From contig OZ022257.1 of assembly GCA_963978905.1 (NCBI GenBank), positions 40,558,203 through 40,622,202 of the forward strand: a stretch of 64,000 nucleotides of DNA, in the 5' to 3' direction. The notes beneath the pieces were generated by a model that was given only the letters and a program-made list of their open reading frames with translations, made no database searches and was not told the origin of the DNA. The position numbers and the translations under genes are program-made. Origin of the DNA: Trichostrongylus colubriformis. Lineage: Eukaryota; Nematoda; Chromadorea; Rhabditida; Trichostrongylidae. This document shows positions 43,301-50,106 of the stretch, piece after piece; the stretch's first letter is position 1, and the number at the start of each line of letters is the position of its first letter.

Positions 43301-46300
43301 TAAGCTCGCGTGTACTGAAGTGTTGCGCTTTCGGACAGAATATTCGAAAATTGGTAATTGGGTTCCGATATGACCCAAACGGGGGGGAGGGGGGGGGGAG
43401 ATGGACCAAGGTTAGCGATGATTTCTGTAAGTCACGAAATAGGCCTGGGCACAGTGGGCAGAGCGCATCCCAAGTGGGCGGTTTTAGATTAGAAACTCAT
43501 AACTGGCTCATATAGCAGCCTTGAGATCAGGAAAAGTCGACAGAAATGACCAATGTTCAAGTTATCTAAAACACACCTGGGATGAGCGAACCCCCCCCCC
43601 CCATTGTCGGGGCATGTCATTAGTGAAATAACACTCACTGCAAAAGTGGCAATTTATTCCCAGAATTGTTTCGACACCGAGAGAAAAGCGGCAGAGATCA
43701 GAAGTAGCTCGGGCTATGAAAGGACGAGACCTTTCAATAGAAGGGGGAGCATTCATGGTAGTGGGTGGAGCTGGACGCTACGTGAAAAACAGCCTGTGGA
43801 AATGGGGACAAGTTCGGGATGGGTAGGGCATGGTACAAGAAGTAAAGAGCAAGCATGGACCGAGTTAAGCTCCGCACACGGTGGGCGAAGCGTGCATTGA
43901 AACGCTCGATCCTTGGAACAAAAATCGCTTATTCTGTTTGAAAAAGGTTTAAATGTGAGGAAAAGATGGGCTAGCTAGTGTCAGCTTTGAGGATCCATGA
44001 AAGAGGCCTCGACACAGTGGAATGGAGAGCACCTCGAATAGGGGCCGTACAAAAATTCATACCTCGGTTCCAACGCAGCCTTGACTACGAAAAAATGGTA
44101 TAAATAACCAGCGTCCAAGTTATTTCATACAAACTTGAAATGAACGAAAACCCGCCCACAACGGGCGGAGCGTGATGTGATAGTGGGTACTGGGTGAGTT
44201 TATAGAAAAAAGCAATTTCGATCGACCCATTGACGCCCATGATGTTACGCGCGCAATGTGTACGCTAGCACAATTGGTTTCGAAGTAGCTCGTCGAGCTT
44301 CCTTTCGAACGGGGAAAGCCATAACCAGTGCAAAGCACACGCATACTGTCAAATGATTATTCGTCCTCACGAAGCAGTATGTACTATTCCACATTTCGGT
44401 AGCTTACTTGAGCCGCAATTACACCTCACAATCAGGCGATTTCGCAATCGTATCGCCGCGTCTGTGGAAAGAGCGATGCGGTCTATCACCGTCTGGTACC
44501 TCTCGCATTAGCGTACTACTTTTTTTTTCCTCTGTAGTCGGTGTTCTGTACCACCCACCTTGACATGATGCAACAGAAGCCGATCTCTTAGAAGGGTTTT
44601 CATTAGAGAACCTTTCAGTATGCCTCACAAAGCTGTTATTTTAGTAAAGCACATTCCAAATAACAAGTTTTCAGTACAAACTTAAAACGTTGATGGCTCT
44701 GCTCTCCCAAAATTAGAAAATCAAATTATTAATAATCTCCAATCAATAGAAAACCCACCTCAGCCCATTTTTCAATACTTGTGTAGCGCATGTGCCTTTT
44801 CCATTTCCGACGACGTACAAACGAACTAATGCTTTTGCTTGGGCCCCAAGATGCACCGACGAAATTGGATGCGTACTGCCAACCCTGAAATCTGAATTTC
44901 TTTGCTTCGCATAATCGATTATGTCAACGATGCATACCTCCTTGTCACATTTTCTCACATCCACATCTACAATCCACGGCTCTTCCCACCGCCAACCGTC
45001 TGCTTTCAGTTGGAAACCAGACATATCTCCCGAGCTTGACCCATCCTCGTTACTGAAGGCGCCGCGGTCTGTTGGCAATGTTCTCGACGACCATCCAACA
45101 ACCGGATACCATCGCTTAAACCCACCAAGTCAGTGAAAATATTATGGGCAGTAAATGAAAATAGTCATACTTGGTTCCCATAAATTTCCACTTTCCGACG
45201 AACTGTTAAGTGGGAATTCAGAACGAACTGAAAGACATTCCCATTGTGGTCCAATGCAAATGCGGCCTTAACATGAATTGTTTCTGACAGCAATCTTCCT
45301 CAAAATATAAACGCTTATGTCCTGCATTTCTACACATCAGAACTTTCAGACAAGAGAATGAGGTCTTACATGGGGAGCAGCAACAATCTGGCAGACTTTC
45401 TGTTGCACTCCTTGAAAAACAACGGGCTCAGCCTTCCACTGAGCTTCTGAGATATGTTCTGCAAACAAACTGATCTAAAAATGTCAGAATGTCCAATCTA
45501 AACTGAGGATCTCACCCCTACCGAAATAATCCTTGAAACCTAGCAAGAAAGAAGATCTCTGAAAAAATATCGGAGAAATTTATCAGACTGATTTGCTGTC
45601 TCCTGTTAGTCCGAACAATCATTTTCCTATCTTAACGAGAGGTTTGCAATGCTGAGGGCCGGAGGCAAGGTGTAATGACGTGATTTCAGGGCACAAGTAG
45701 GTGCAAATTTATACGCGGTACACCGTGGCTGCACCACACATACAGTACCCTTACTCGGATTCTTAGTACCGTCTGCGCCTTCTAGCGATTGCGAATGTTT
45801 TCACTCGAGGCTTAGGTAACTGCAACCCTTCTCGTCGCTATTAAAAGGCAACTCTGAAGAATTCGCCAGAGTTTCCATGGGAAAATCTTCGGAGAGCAGT
45901 AGAGAAAGAGGGAAGAGCATGATGAGTGATTACAGCCACAATGCATTTTATATGTATTACCACTCAAGTTTAGTGTAGGTGCGGTGTAAAGGCGGTGCCT
46001 CGTTGGTCGTCAAATAGGGGAGTACTGCCGATTCACACAATCTGTTGCTGTTGCAAGGAATGAGCAGATCTGAGATGCGACTCCTAGTTGTGGCAAGACG
46101 AGTTATTCCACTCCAGCAGAAATCATAAGGCCGCGTGCACACTTTGCGGCACCGGTGCCGGCAATTTGACGCCCACATTGGCGGCCACGGCGGCACCCTG
46201 ACTACGCTCTGTTATCAGAACGCTATACCTAACCATACTACAGTATGATGGTTGTGGCTAAAGCCCACCGATTCAATTTCGAATCGCCATAGCTTAAAAC

Positions 46301-46916
46301 TATGCCAAGATTTTAATTCAAATCCGTGAGCTCTCGCCACGACCAGCATACTGTAGTATGATCAGGTTGAACGTTTTGAAAAGAGAGTGCGTCGCTAGAG
46401 GGCCGCCGTGATCGGGGGCGGGTACATGGATTTGCCGCCGTCGCCGCGAAGTATGAACGCTGCCCAAATACGCGCTTCAGGCTTTTGCATGCGTAGCATG
46501 CCTGCGGTGTGCGATATGATTGGTCGAGCTGGGGGCGCCGTATGTGGTTAGGTTCTGAAGCATCACACGCGTTACGAAATTCTGTCCTAACGGTACACAG
46601 TCATGGATGAGCAGTCGTGAAAATCAGGTACCTTTTCGAGGTACTGGCTGCGATAGTCGCGGACAATTTGCTGCACTTAAAAAGTCGGCAGAGAAATACT
46701 ACTCGTATCATTGAATAGCGTGGTTTTTGAAGAAAGGTTCAGGGTATTATGAAAGAGTGTAACCCACACAGCTCGATGAAACTTAACGAAGAGATCGCTG
46801 TAACTCTATGAAGTGTAAACCCACTAGTGTCAAATTCGCTTACCTATTTTATTTTCCGCGGTCACTCGATAAGGCACTCCATTTGAACTCAGTAACCAAA
46901 GGTACCCATTGCCCAT
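25023..46916 (-). CDS. TECPR1: TECPR1-like tectonin beta-propeller/dysferlin/PH protein, multi-exon, one apparent frameshift
   Basis: Reconstructed minus-strand exons: 46844-46916, 45370-45458, 45171-45267, 44938-45114, 44759-44884, 42168-42280, 41994-42064, 41833-41937, 41467-41576, 40724-40798, 40577-40673, 40349-40398, 40183-40286 (end unsure), 38257-38373, 37849-38160, 37721-37792, 37495-37662, 36407-36553, 33276-33401, 33004-33042 (unsure), 32735-32836, 32591-32683, 32416-32534, 32234-32360, 31403-31522, 31262-31351, 25502-25625, 25287-25406, 25023-25222. Phases agree at almost every junction. The total is about 1,120 codons, close to vertebrate TECPR1. Domain order also matches that family: tectonin repeats, DysF, tectonin repeats, linker, ATG5-binding-like helix, PH-like, tectonin repeats, DysF, tectonin repeats. 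Family knowledge: TECPR1 is a cytosolic/lysosomal protein that binds ATG12-ATG5 and membrane lipids and drives autophagosome-lysosome fusion and ATG8 lipidation on damaged membranes. Two flaws: a one-base insertion at 45240-45243, and no exon found for the four residues between 41467 and 40798. It may be intact with an assembly error, or a recent pseudogene. Confidence 0.85.
25640..25779. repeat. Family B miniature element in the TECPR1 intron
   Basis: The ends are TAAGGCCGCCTTCATACTCT and GAGTATGGAGGCCGCCTA. It lies between exon 25502-25625 and the LTR element. Confidence 0.65.
25807..26173 (+). repeat. 5' LTR
   Basis: Starts TGTAAGGAGCCC and ends CTCCATTACA. It holds a 15-base C run (25935-25949) in the U3 part and a TATA-like ATATATAAACCC near 25980. 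It differs from the 3' LTR at scattered bases and in the length of the C run, which I estimate by eye as about 95% identity. Confidence 0.85.
26174..26195 (+). other. Primer-binding site of the LTR element
   Basis: TGGGGGCCGAACCG begins at the base after the 5' LTR. The TGG start pairs with a tRNA CCA end. I cannot name the priming tRNA from memory. Confidence 0.5.
26542..28262 (+). pseudogene. gag-like region with zinc knuckle, several frame breaks
   Basis: A coiled-coil start ([20 protein letters not shown]) breaks frame near 26700. It continues as a long acidic helical segment to 27199. A stop-separated segment follows with capsid-like helices ([33 protein letters not shown], 27358-27849), and another frame change near 27790 leads to a basic tail. 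The end is a retroviral-type knuckle, [11 protein letters not shown] near 28230-28262, in the same frame as the protease. The expected first Cys of CX2C is one frame away. No single protein can be made from this copy. Confidence 0.6.
28263..28752 (+). pseudogene. Retrotransposon aspartic protease
   Basis: The frame contains [13 protein letters not shown], the D-T/S-G active site with its hydrophobic flank, and later VLGTNIL, the equivalent of the family's 'ILGxDFL' C-terminal motif. It is open from the zinc knuckle to a stop at 28752. Reverse transcriptase should follow but does not. The deletion joint is between about 28745 and 28900. Confidence 0.75.
28756..30093 (+). CDS. Integrase C-terminal domain fused to an unknown ~300-residue region
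   Basis: This is the longest ORF of the window (about 445 codons from 28756). Residues about 70-130 carry [33 protein letters not shown] and [10 protein letters not shown], the integrase C-terminal (SH3-like, 'GPF') pattern. A basic patch ([11 protein letters not shown]) follows. From about residue 175 onward the sequence is unfamiliar: [62 protein letters not shown]. It resembles neither a chromodomain nor an envelope protein that I know. The open frame suggests recent selection or recent insertion. The first 60 codons are probably joint sequence. Confidence 0.6.
   Translation: MLESVIKGKKNSASVQTPADRPTRRATATQTACSTKRVQRKPFLEVGLRKSKSKVKDCLEKRSDDRSHNVVEKPLKVGDRVYMRVPTEKGKSSHPKLVNEWSGPFRVIEVSDNSAMITAISGNKDPLRIPFDQLRKLPRGLDSDPVVTSRRRAKRGRPKKVTETVSNNRIFFRVEVGDPRFDPLHLLHPCECGIFNTRAQIGLPGLRCDLARSKPVKNLFELANVASIALHPHWGDDRKEAELLNKDSRYLTIHGLATAIHAHSRFCYDYAAAVKEKEDVELTHPPIFPTNSGYDIELYYRMAMARRAQIGTQSTYDMPSNPIMVAPPKEFARVLTEVLEPSTVKFIVYTHFGDLADQLQKQSISSALVWVWPHEVPSTQHMLLVQHAIERYLQCGGTMELFPPPFELNRESEWRLIGTICKKMAEFLSGPARGFDARIVDFYTR
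30090..30335 (+). pseudogene. Frame-shifted continuation of the unknown post-integrase region
   Basis: Immediately across the stop at 30091-30093, another frame is open for 81 codons to TAA at 30333-30335. It reads [18 protein letters not shown] and [17 protein letters not shown], then a basic end KRKRKPQGF. The seamless overlap suggests a single frame break in one longer protein, but a separate small ORF is possible. Confidence 0.4.
30426..30437 (+). other. Polypurine tract of the LTR element
   Basis: GGAGGGGAGGGA directly precedes the TG of the 3' LTR, the position where plus-strand DNA synthesis is primed. Confidence 0.7.
30438..30811 (+). repeat. 3' LTR
   Basis: TGTAAGGAGCCC to CTCCATTACA, with a 12-base C run (30572-30583) and ATATATAAACCC. 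It aligns along its whole length with 25807-26173. Confidence 0.85.
31403..33401 (-). CDS. TECPR1: TECPR1 exons 19-25: third tectonin group and second DysF module
   Basis: Exon 33276-33401 gives [21 protein letters not shown] weak small exon at 33004-33042 may follow. Exon 32735-32836 gives [17 protein letters not shown], and 32591-32683 gives [14 protein letters not shown]. The DysF pair follows: exon 32416-32534 has YAFIRGFTS and [14 protein letters not shown]; exon 32234-32360 has [14 protein letters not shown] and [10 protein letters not shown]; exon 31403-31522 has [18 protein letters not shown]. The W-x-W-x(3)-W and GWxYA...RRRxW cores match the first module and vertebrate DysF-C. All junction phases agree except around the small exon. 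A family A element fills the intron at 31538-31934. Confidence 0.75.
31538..31934. repeat. Family A miniature element in a TECPR1 intron
   Basis: The left end TTAAAGGCACCGGTAGGGGT and right end ACCCCTCACGGTGTCTTTAA are inverted. The 'gctgagcacctctactttcat' block near 31875 is the inverse of the same block in the copies at 129 and 42494. Confidence 0.75.
33590..35725. repeat. Long dispersed repeat, copy 1, split by a mariner-type foldback
   Basis: Bases 33590-34400 and 35445-35725 match 52500-53540 in order. Shared blocks: 'aaaagtgatagcagctgata', 'cctttcgcgatgat', 'cctagcgttccaaataatg', 'cataactggc'-type words and 'gataccagtt'. The interruption at 34409-35442 is a later insertion. No coding capacity is conserved between the two copies. 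Confidence 0.7.
34409..35442. mobile_element. Non-autonomous mariner-type foldback element with TA target duplication
   Basis: The TIRs TTGGGTCATTCCATAAGTAG and its complement end at TA dinucleotides (34407-34408 and 35443-35444). The arms extend about 230 bp and include 'tcaattgaaa'/'tttcaattg' and 'accggcaatcaatt'/'aattgattgccggt'. The TIR wording resembles mariner ends, but no transposase remains in the 550-bp centre. Confidence 0.75.
35839..35993. repeat. Family E miniature element (AGTC..TTTC..AGCGCT ends), nested in an older repeat
   Basis: The ends 'gtcaatttcacagcgct' and 'agcgctccgaaatagact' are inverted, with GGGCGTGGCC and GGCCACGCCC inside. It interrupts the dispersed repeat shared with 6030-6250. 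Relatives at 41598-41737 and 49287-49413. Confidence 0.7.
36407..37662 (-). CDS. TECPR1: TECPR1 exons 17-18: PH-like domain
   Basis: Exon 37495-37662 encodes [19 protein letters not shown] and ends KSLPE. Exon 36407-36553 encodes [20 protein letters not shown] and then [16 protein letters not shown], the C-terminal helix pattern of a PH domain (a D/E-x(3)-DDW run). In vertebrates this domain binds phosphatidylinositol phosphates. Both exons are in phase 0. The first beta strand is weakly recognisable, so the exact N-terminal limit is unclear. The intron between them (about 940 bp) contains old repeat sequence. Confidence 0.65.
37721..40673 (-). CDS. TECPR1: TECPR1 linker, last repeat of the first propeller and ATG5-binding-like helix
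   Basis: Linker exons 40577-40673 ([18 protein letters not shown]), 40349-40398 ([17 protein letters not shown]) and 40183-40286 ([13 protein letters not shown]) join in phase. The 3' end of the third is uncertain, and another linker exon may lie near 40040-40100. Exon 38257-38373 gives [14 protein letters not shown] and exon 37849-38160 gives [17 protein letters not shown]. The latter ends FRYSNWRKQ. Exon 37721-37792 continues [16 protein letters not shown]. This WRKQ-I helix sits exactly where vertebrate TECPR1 has its ATG5-interacting region, just before the PH domain. A 48-base GT..AG stretch inside 37849-38160 is in frame and could be a short intron. Confidence 0.65.
38450..40022 (-). 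mobile_element. Tc1-like DNA transposon, decayed, in a TECPR1 intron
   Basis: The terminal repeats CAGTGCGTTTCATAATTATA and complement are flanked by TA (38448-38449 and 40023-40024). The repeat word recurs internally about 176 bp from each end (38627 and 39817-39845), giving the inverted/direct (IR/DR) repeat layout known from some Tc1-like elements. On the minus strand the remnant transposase C-terminus is recognisable near 38920-38708: [14 protein letters not shown], then [10 protein letters not shown] and [20 protein letters not shown] before a stop. Stops and frame breaks upstream make it inactive. Confidence 0.8.
40724..42280 (-). CDS. TECPR1: TECPR1 exons 6-10: second group of tectonin repeats
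   Basis: Exons 42168-42280, 41994-42064, 41833-41937, 41467-41576 and 40724-40798. Visible repeat signatures are [12 protein letters not shown]...[27 protein letters not shown] (split over several exons), [20 protein letters not shown] with [35 protein letters not shown], and [12 protein letters not shown]. The expected aromatic strand between 'SVDGK' and 'GVT' (four residues plus one base) is not found: exon 9 exits in phase 0 and exon 10 enters needing one base, so a 13-base micro-exon is missing or the model is wrong there. A family E miniature element occupies the intron at 41598-41737. Confidence 0.7.
41598..41737. repeat. Family E miniature element in a TECPR1 intron
   Basis: ACAGTCCATTTCGGAGCGCT at the left and AGCGCTCCGAAATGGACTGC at the right are almost perfectly complementary. 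GGGCGTGGCC/GTCACGCCC lie inside. Confidence 0.85.
42494..42978. repeat. Family A miniature element in a TECPR1 intron
   Basis: It aligns with 129-676 through 'aaccccttcc', 'gacgacctttccgtcaaga', 'ttttgccaagtaaacac' and 'aatacgacagcatc'. Matching minus-strand frames in both copies (MLSYFQT...) reflect repeat identity, not a gene. Confidence 0.6.
43140..44345. repeat. Two diverged ~520-bp direct repeats plus microsatellite in a TECPR1 intron
   Basis: The phrase 'gggatgggtagggcatggtac' occurs at 43251 and 43817, in the same order with 'acaagtt', 'agagca' and 'gttaagctc'. The following segments (about 43440-43610 and 44000-44170) also align. A CTGT-type microsatellite sits at 43160-43200 and G/C runs at 43389-43398 and 43591-43602. 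Confidence 0.5.
44759..45114 (-). CDS. TECPR1: TECPR1 exons 4-5: first dysferlin (DysF) module
   Basis: Exon 4 (44938-45114) encodes [18 protein letters not shown], then [12 protein letters not shown], the 'W-x-W-x(3)-W-x-V-D' core of DysF-N. After a 53-base intron, exon 5 (44759-44884) encodes GWQYASNF and [13 protein letters not shown], the 'GWxYAxxF...RRRxWxR' core of DysF-C. Both are in phase 0 and 177 and 126 nt long. DysF modules in this family contact membrane lipid, including sphingomyelin in vertebrate TECPR1. I saw no broken codon here. Confidence 0.85.
45171..46916 (-). CDS. TECPR1: TECPR1 exons 1-3: N-terminal tectonin repeats
   Basis: Exon 1 (46844-46916) starts at ATG 46916 and encodes [18 protein letters not shown], the 'xLWxxxxxGxxYR' pattern of a tectonin strand. 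A TTTCAG acceptor 17 bases upstream could receive a spliced leader. The frame is also open for seven further codons to a second acceptor near 46953, so an upstream exon is not excluded. Exon 2 (45370-45458) gives [10 protein letters not shown]. Exon 3 (45171-45267) gives AAFALDHNG and then, only after removing one G from the GGGG at 45240-45243, [23 protein letters not shown]. Its length of 97 nt is one base too long for the phases of its neighbours. Confidence 0.75.
46128..46470. repeat. Family B element with nested palindrome, in a TECPR1 intron
   Basis: The outer ends are AAGGCCGCGTGCACACTTTG and GCGAAGTATGAACGCTGCC. The inner pair 'ccatactacagtatgatgg' and 'catactgtagtatgatcagg' matches the nested insert of 9849-10205. 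Confidence 0.65.
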
Positions 46917-47203
46917 GAACAAGCCACCACCTGCTGAAATGCACTCCTAAACAATCAATAAAGGCACACACAAAGTCAGTCACACGGCGAGTAACAGCGG
47001 AGTTCCATTATCAATGAGAGGGACAGCTGCAGAAACTGTTTTTCCAGCTGCTGTTTTTTTTCTGTACTACAAATATAACTCAGACGTTTCACAGCGGGAC
47101 TAGTGTTTCAGAAATCTGAACCTGAGAGCTCTGAACTAAACTTCTTAGTCAGTACTTTCTGAAAAGATACATATGTTAGGGCTTAGTTAGCCAAGGTTAG
47201 GCA

Positions 47204-47535
47204 GCAGTCATACTTTGCGCACCGAATGGCTGCGTCAAATTGACGCAGGTCTCGGCGTTAATCTGGAAACGCGCTCCGTTTGCAAAAAGTTCGGCTCAAC
47301 CACAATACAGTACGGTGAACGTGGCGCCAAATGAAGCCGGTGTCTAATTCGAACTTGGCACAGTGCCATACTACGCCATATTAAAATTCGGATTACCGGG
47401 CTCTCGCGACGATCACCATACTGTGATATGGTTGGGTCGGACGTTTTGTAAAGGGAACCCGTTTCCAGATGGACGCCGAGACCTGCGTCTATTTGACGCA
47501 GACACCGGCGTCGATGCGCAAAGTACCGCGGCCTG
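47204..47535. repeat. Family B element with nested palindrome
   Basis: GGCAGCAGTCATACTTTGCG and GCGCAAAGTACCGCGGCC bound it. The inner pair 'caaccacaatacagtacggt' and 'accatactgtgatatggttg' lies at 47289-47456. It abuts the family F element at 47541. Confidence 0.65.
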
Positions 47536-47540
47536 AGTGT

Positions 47541-47763
47541 GTGCAGATATGACAGCGAATCGCGTGCCGCCCGCGGCGAGCGGCGCGGGCGGCACGCGAT
47601 TGCAGTGGCAGGGCATGGCAGCCTTCATGCGAGGCAGTGTGGCATGGGTGGAAGCACAGATGTGACGCAGCCACGCCCAAGAGCAATCGATCCGCAAGTC
47701 GTACTGGTGGCGCCGCGAGTCAAACGCCGCGAAGCGATTCGCTGTCATATCTGCACACACCCC
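47541..47763. repeat. Family F miniature element (GTGTGTGCAGATATGAC ends)
   Basis: GTGTGTGCAGATATGACAGC and its complement are perfect ends. Inside are GTGGCAGGGCATGGCAG, GGCAGTGTGGCATGGGTGGA and TCGTACTGGTGGCGCCG, which recur at 58042-58272 and, inverted, at 60825-61050. It is GC-rich and produces long spurious ORFs. Confidence 0.8.
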
Positions 47764-48683
47764 CGCGGCCTTACCGACAACGTGCATTACTAACTGTACC
47801 GCGCCTTTGGTGCATGGGCTGAGCACGGCCATGAACTGAACAGTTCTTTACAGGTATCCTCTGCACCCGAGAAAGCAAAGAAAGTGTAGCACAGACCGGT
47901 ACAGTGAGTTCTGTTTCCGTGCCTATGATCAAAAAAAGCAGTTTCTATAAGCGGTCAGCAAAGTGAAAATTCTTGATTTTCGATGAAAACGCACCCCACA
48001 TACATAGAAAAATCAAAACCTAAAAGGCAGTGGTTACGATATCTTGCTAATGAGAAAGCGAAAATATGTGCGCCACAAAGTGCTGGGAGTTCAAAAAACT
48101 TAGCAAAACCCCACGCAGGTTGTCTACCGCCACGGCGCCCTAGTGGACACCACATGTGTAGCGTATCATCGCCACATATCACAGATACGCGTGGCTCTAA
48201 TCGATGCAGTGATCCTGCTCTTGGATTTTTCAACAGTCTCACTCAGCTTCTAATTTACTGCTGCAAATTTTATCACCTCTATTTCATTTCTGAGGGGCAA
48301 CAGATCAGCTTACTCACAGCCTTCAATGAATTTTTGTAGGTTCTACACGTCGTTGATATTAAACCCAGCAACAAAGGTATGAATGCTTTCCGAAAAATCC
48401 AGAGAAAAACCCTTTCAAGCCTGGAGAGCTCATTCTCACTCCTAAACTGCTTCTCGGTTGTTGTCATAGTAGGAAACAGGCACCAGCAGGGTGAGCCTCA
48501 CAATATCTTTGCGCAGATTATTTTGGGAAGCCTATCGAGATGGTATTGGTATTTCAGATAGAGATAGACTGATTACGGATCTTAACCGCATTGATGAAGT
48601 CATTCATCCGAAATTATAGTAGAATTATAATAAATGTGTTAGGGCAGGAGGAAAGTGGAGCAACAACAAGGCTTCGGGATAAT

Positions 48684-49710
48684 GTATTAGGTTGCCATAA
48701 ATGTCTTGTAGGATTTTTCCAAAAGAATAAAAAACTATTGTTTACTTCAAGGTAGGTCTAGGCGGTTCAAGAATATGGCAGAAGGTTCTCTAAGCTTTCT
48801 AACAAAATTTATATTGACCACCAGATCTCGTGGAGAGAGCTACAATGCCCGTAGTCGATACCCACCCAAGACGCGGTGTCATCTACTATGAGTGGTCTTG
48901 CGGCACCAAAGCGACGGAAGCTTGCCACTCCATCAACGCTGCATGGGGCAAGGGATGTGTGAGCTACGAGACCGTGCGCCGCTGGTTTATCGGCTTCAGC
49001 AACGGAGAGATCGACATGGAAGACAAACCACGCTCGCGACTTTGCTACTTCTGGGAAGCGGAAGGTAAGCTTTCTTATGAGGTGCTAATACGAGGCGAGA
49101 CAGTCCGCTACCGTATGCACTCACCAGCTCCAGCAGCTCGCCATCGCTGTTCGAGAAAAGTGCAGGAGAAGGTCCGCGGTCACCCACCTTCGTGGCGGCG
49201 CCCGCTCCCAATTCGCGAAAAGTTGCGAAAAGTTCCCAGGCCAAGCTACAGTGGCTGGGCTGAGATGTGCTGCCCCACCCGCCATACAGTCCAGTTCCCG
49301 TAGGCTGACGGGGCGTGGCCCACAGAGTTGGGTGAGAGTGTGTGGCGGGGTGAGAGAGATCGATACAAGTCCGTAGGCCTCGCCCTGCCAGCCGTAATTG
49401 AAATGGGCTGTACTCTTCAGAGACTATCACCTTGCCCATCATCTTGAATCCTTCCTAGCCGAGAGAAAATTCGCTTATTATGACTTGCTTGCAAAGGCGA
49501 TCGCTGACTTCTTCGACTCTCAAAACCCAGTTCTGGGAGGACTCAGAACCCATTTCTGGGAGGAGGGAATCAACGATCTACCCATGTGGTGGCAGAGTAT
49601 TGTCAGTAACAATGGTCAATACGTTGTTTGTTGGAAGAAAAATCGCAAAGTATGAATGGATGAGAATATCCAAAAATATTAATGAGTCTGAATGTGCCTA
49701 TATTTGAATA
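48684..49710 (+). pseudogene. Ancient mariner-family transposon interrupted by a family E element
   Basis: TTAGGTTGCCATAAATGTCT at 48687 looks like a mariner 5' end after a TA. From 48845 the frame encodes the helix-turn-helix start of mariner transposase: GVIYYEWSCGTKATEACHSI, TVRRWFIGFSNGEIDMEDKPRS. After about 49055 similarity is lost for 230 bp, then a family E miniature element (49287-49413) intervenes. The C-terminus resumes as DYHLAHHLESFLAERKFAYY and DFFDSQNPVLGGL, then NDLPMWWQSIVSNNGQYVV. The first two catalytic Asp regions are missing, so it is dead. The right end is poorly defined. Confidence 0.7.
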
Positions 49711-49774
49711 CAAGGACTGTGGTTTGATGAAAACGAAGAAGATCCTTTCACTTACCAACTTGCAGTTAAGTCGC

Positions 49775-49950
49775 GTTCATACTTCGCGCTGACAGAGCGT
49801 AGATGCGCTCATAGGCAGCGAGGTCGAGTGGCACGGAAGTGATGCAGATTAGATGCAGACAGCGAGGCAATGTGGCACAGGTAGAGAGGCAGAGACACGC
49901 AGCCACACCCTGCCGCCGGCACTCAAAGCATGAACGCTGCCTTACCGTTG
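49775..49950. repeat. Family B miniature element
   Basis: GTCGCGTTCATACTTCGCGC at the left pairs with 'aaagcatgaacgctgcc' at the right. Confidence 0.55.
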
Positions 49951-50106
49951 CGAGGCACGCACATGGTTTACCTGATACAGTCTTATCAACGTTCACAGAT
50001 CTCTAACTCTCGTCAGTGCGCATCCAACAATAAAAAACATAGTACCAGCTCTACTTTGTACAAACTTCAGCTTCGAAAGGTCCCAAAACGTTGAATAGAT
50101 TCCGTT

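Noticed and set aside
45535..45590. Extra TECPR1 exon after a TTTTTTCAG
   Set aside because: Exons 46844-46916 and 45370-45458 already join in phase; inserting this segment introduces a stop or a wrong phase.
47413..47832. 139-codon minus-strand ORF
   Set aside because: It spans the family B and family F miniature elements; similar ORFs at 57849-58305 and 60727-61041 arise from the same GC-rich repeat.
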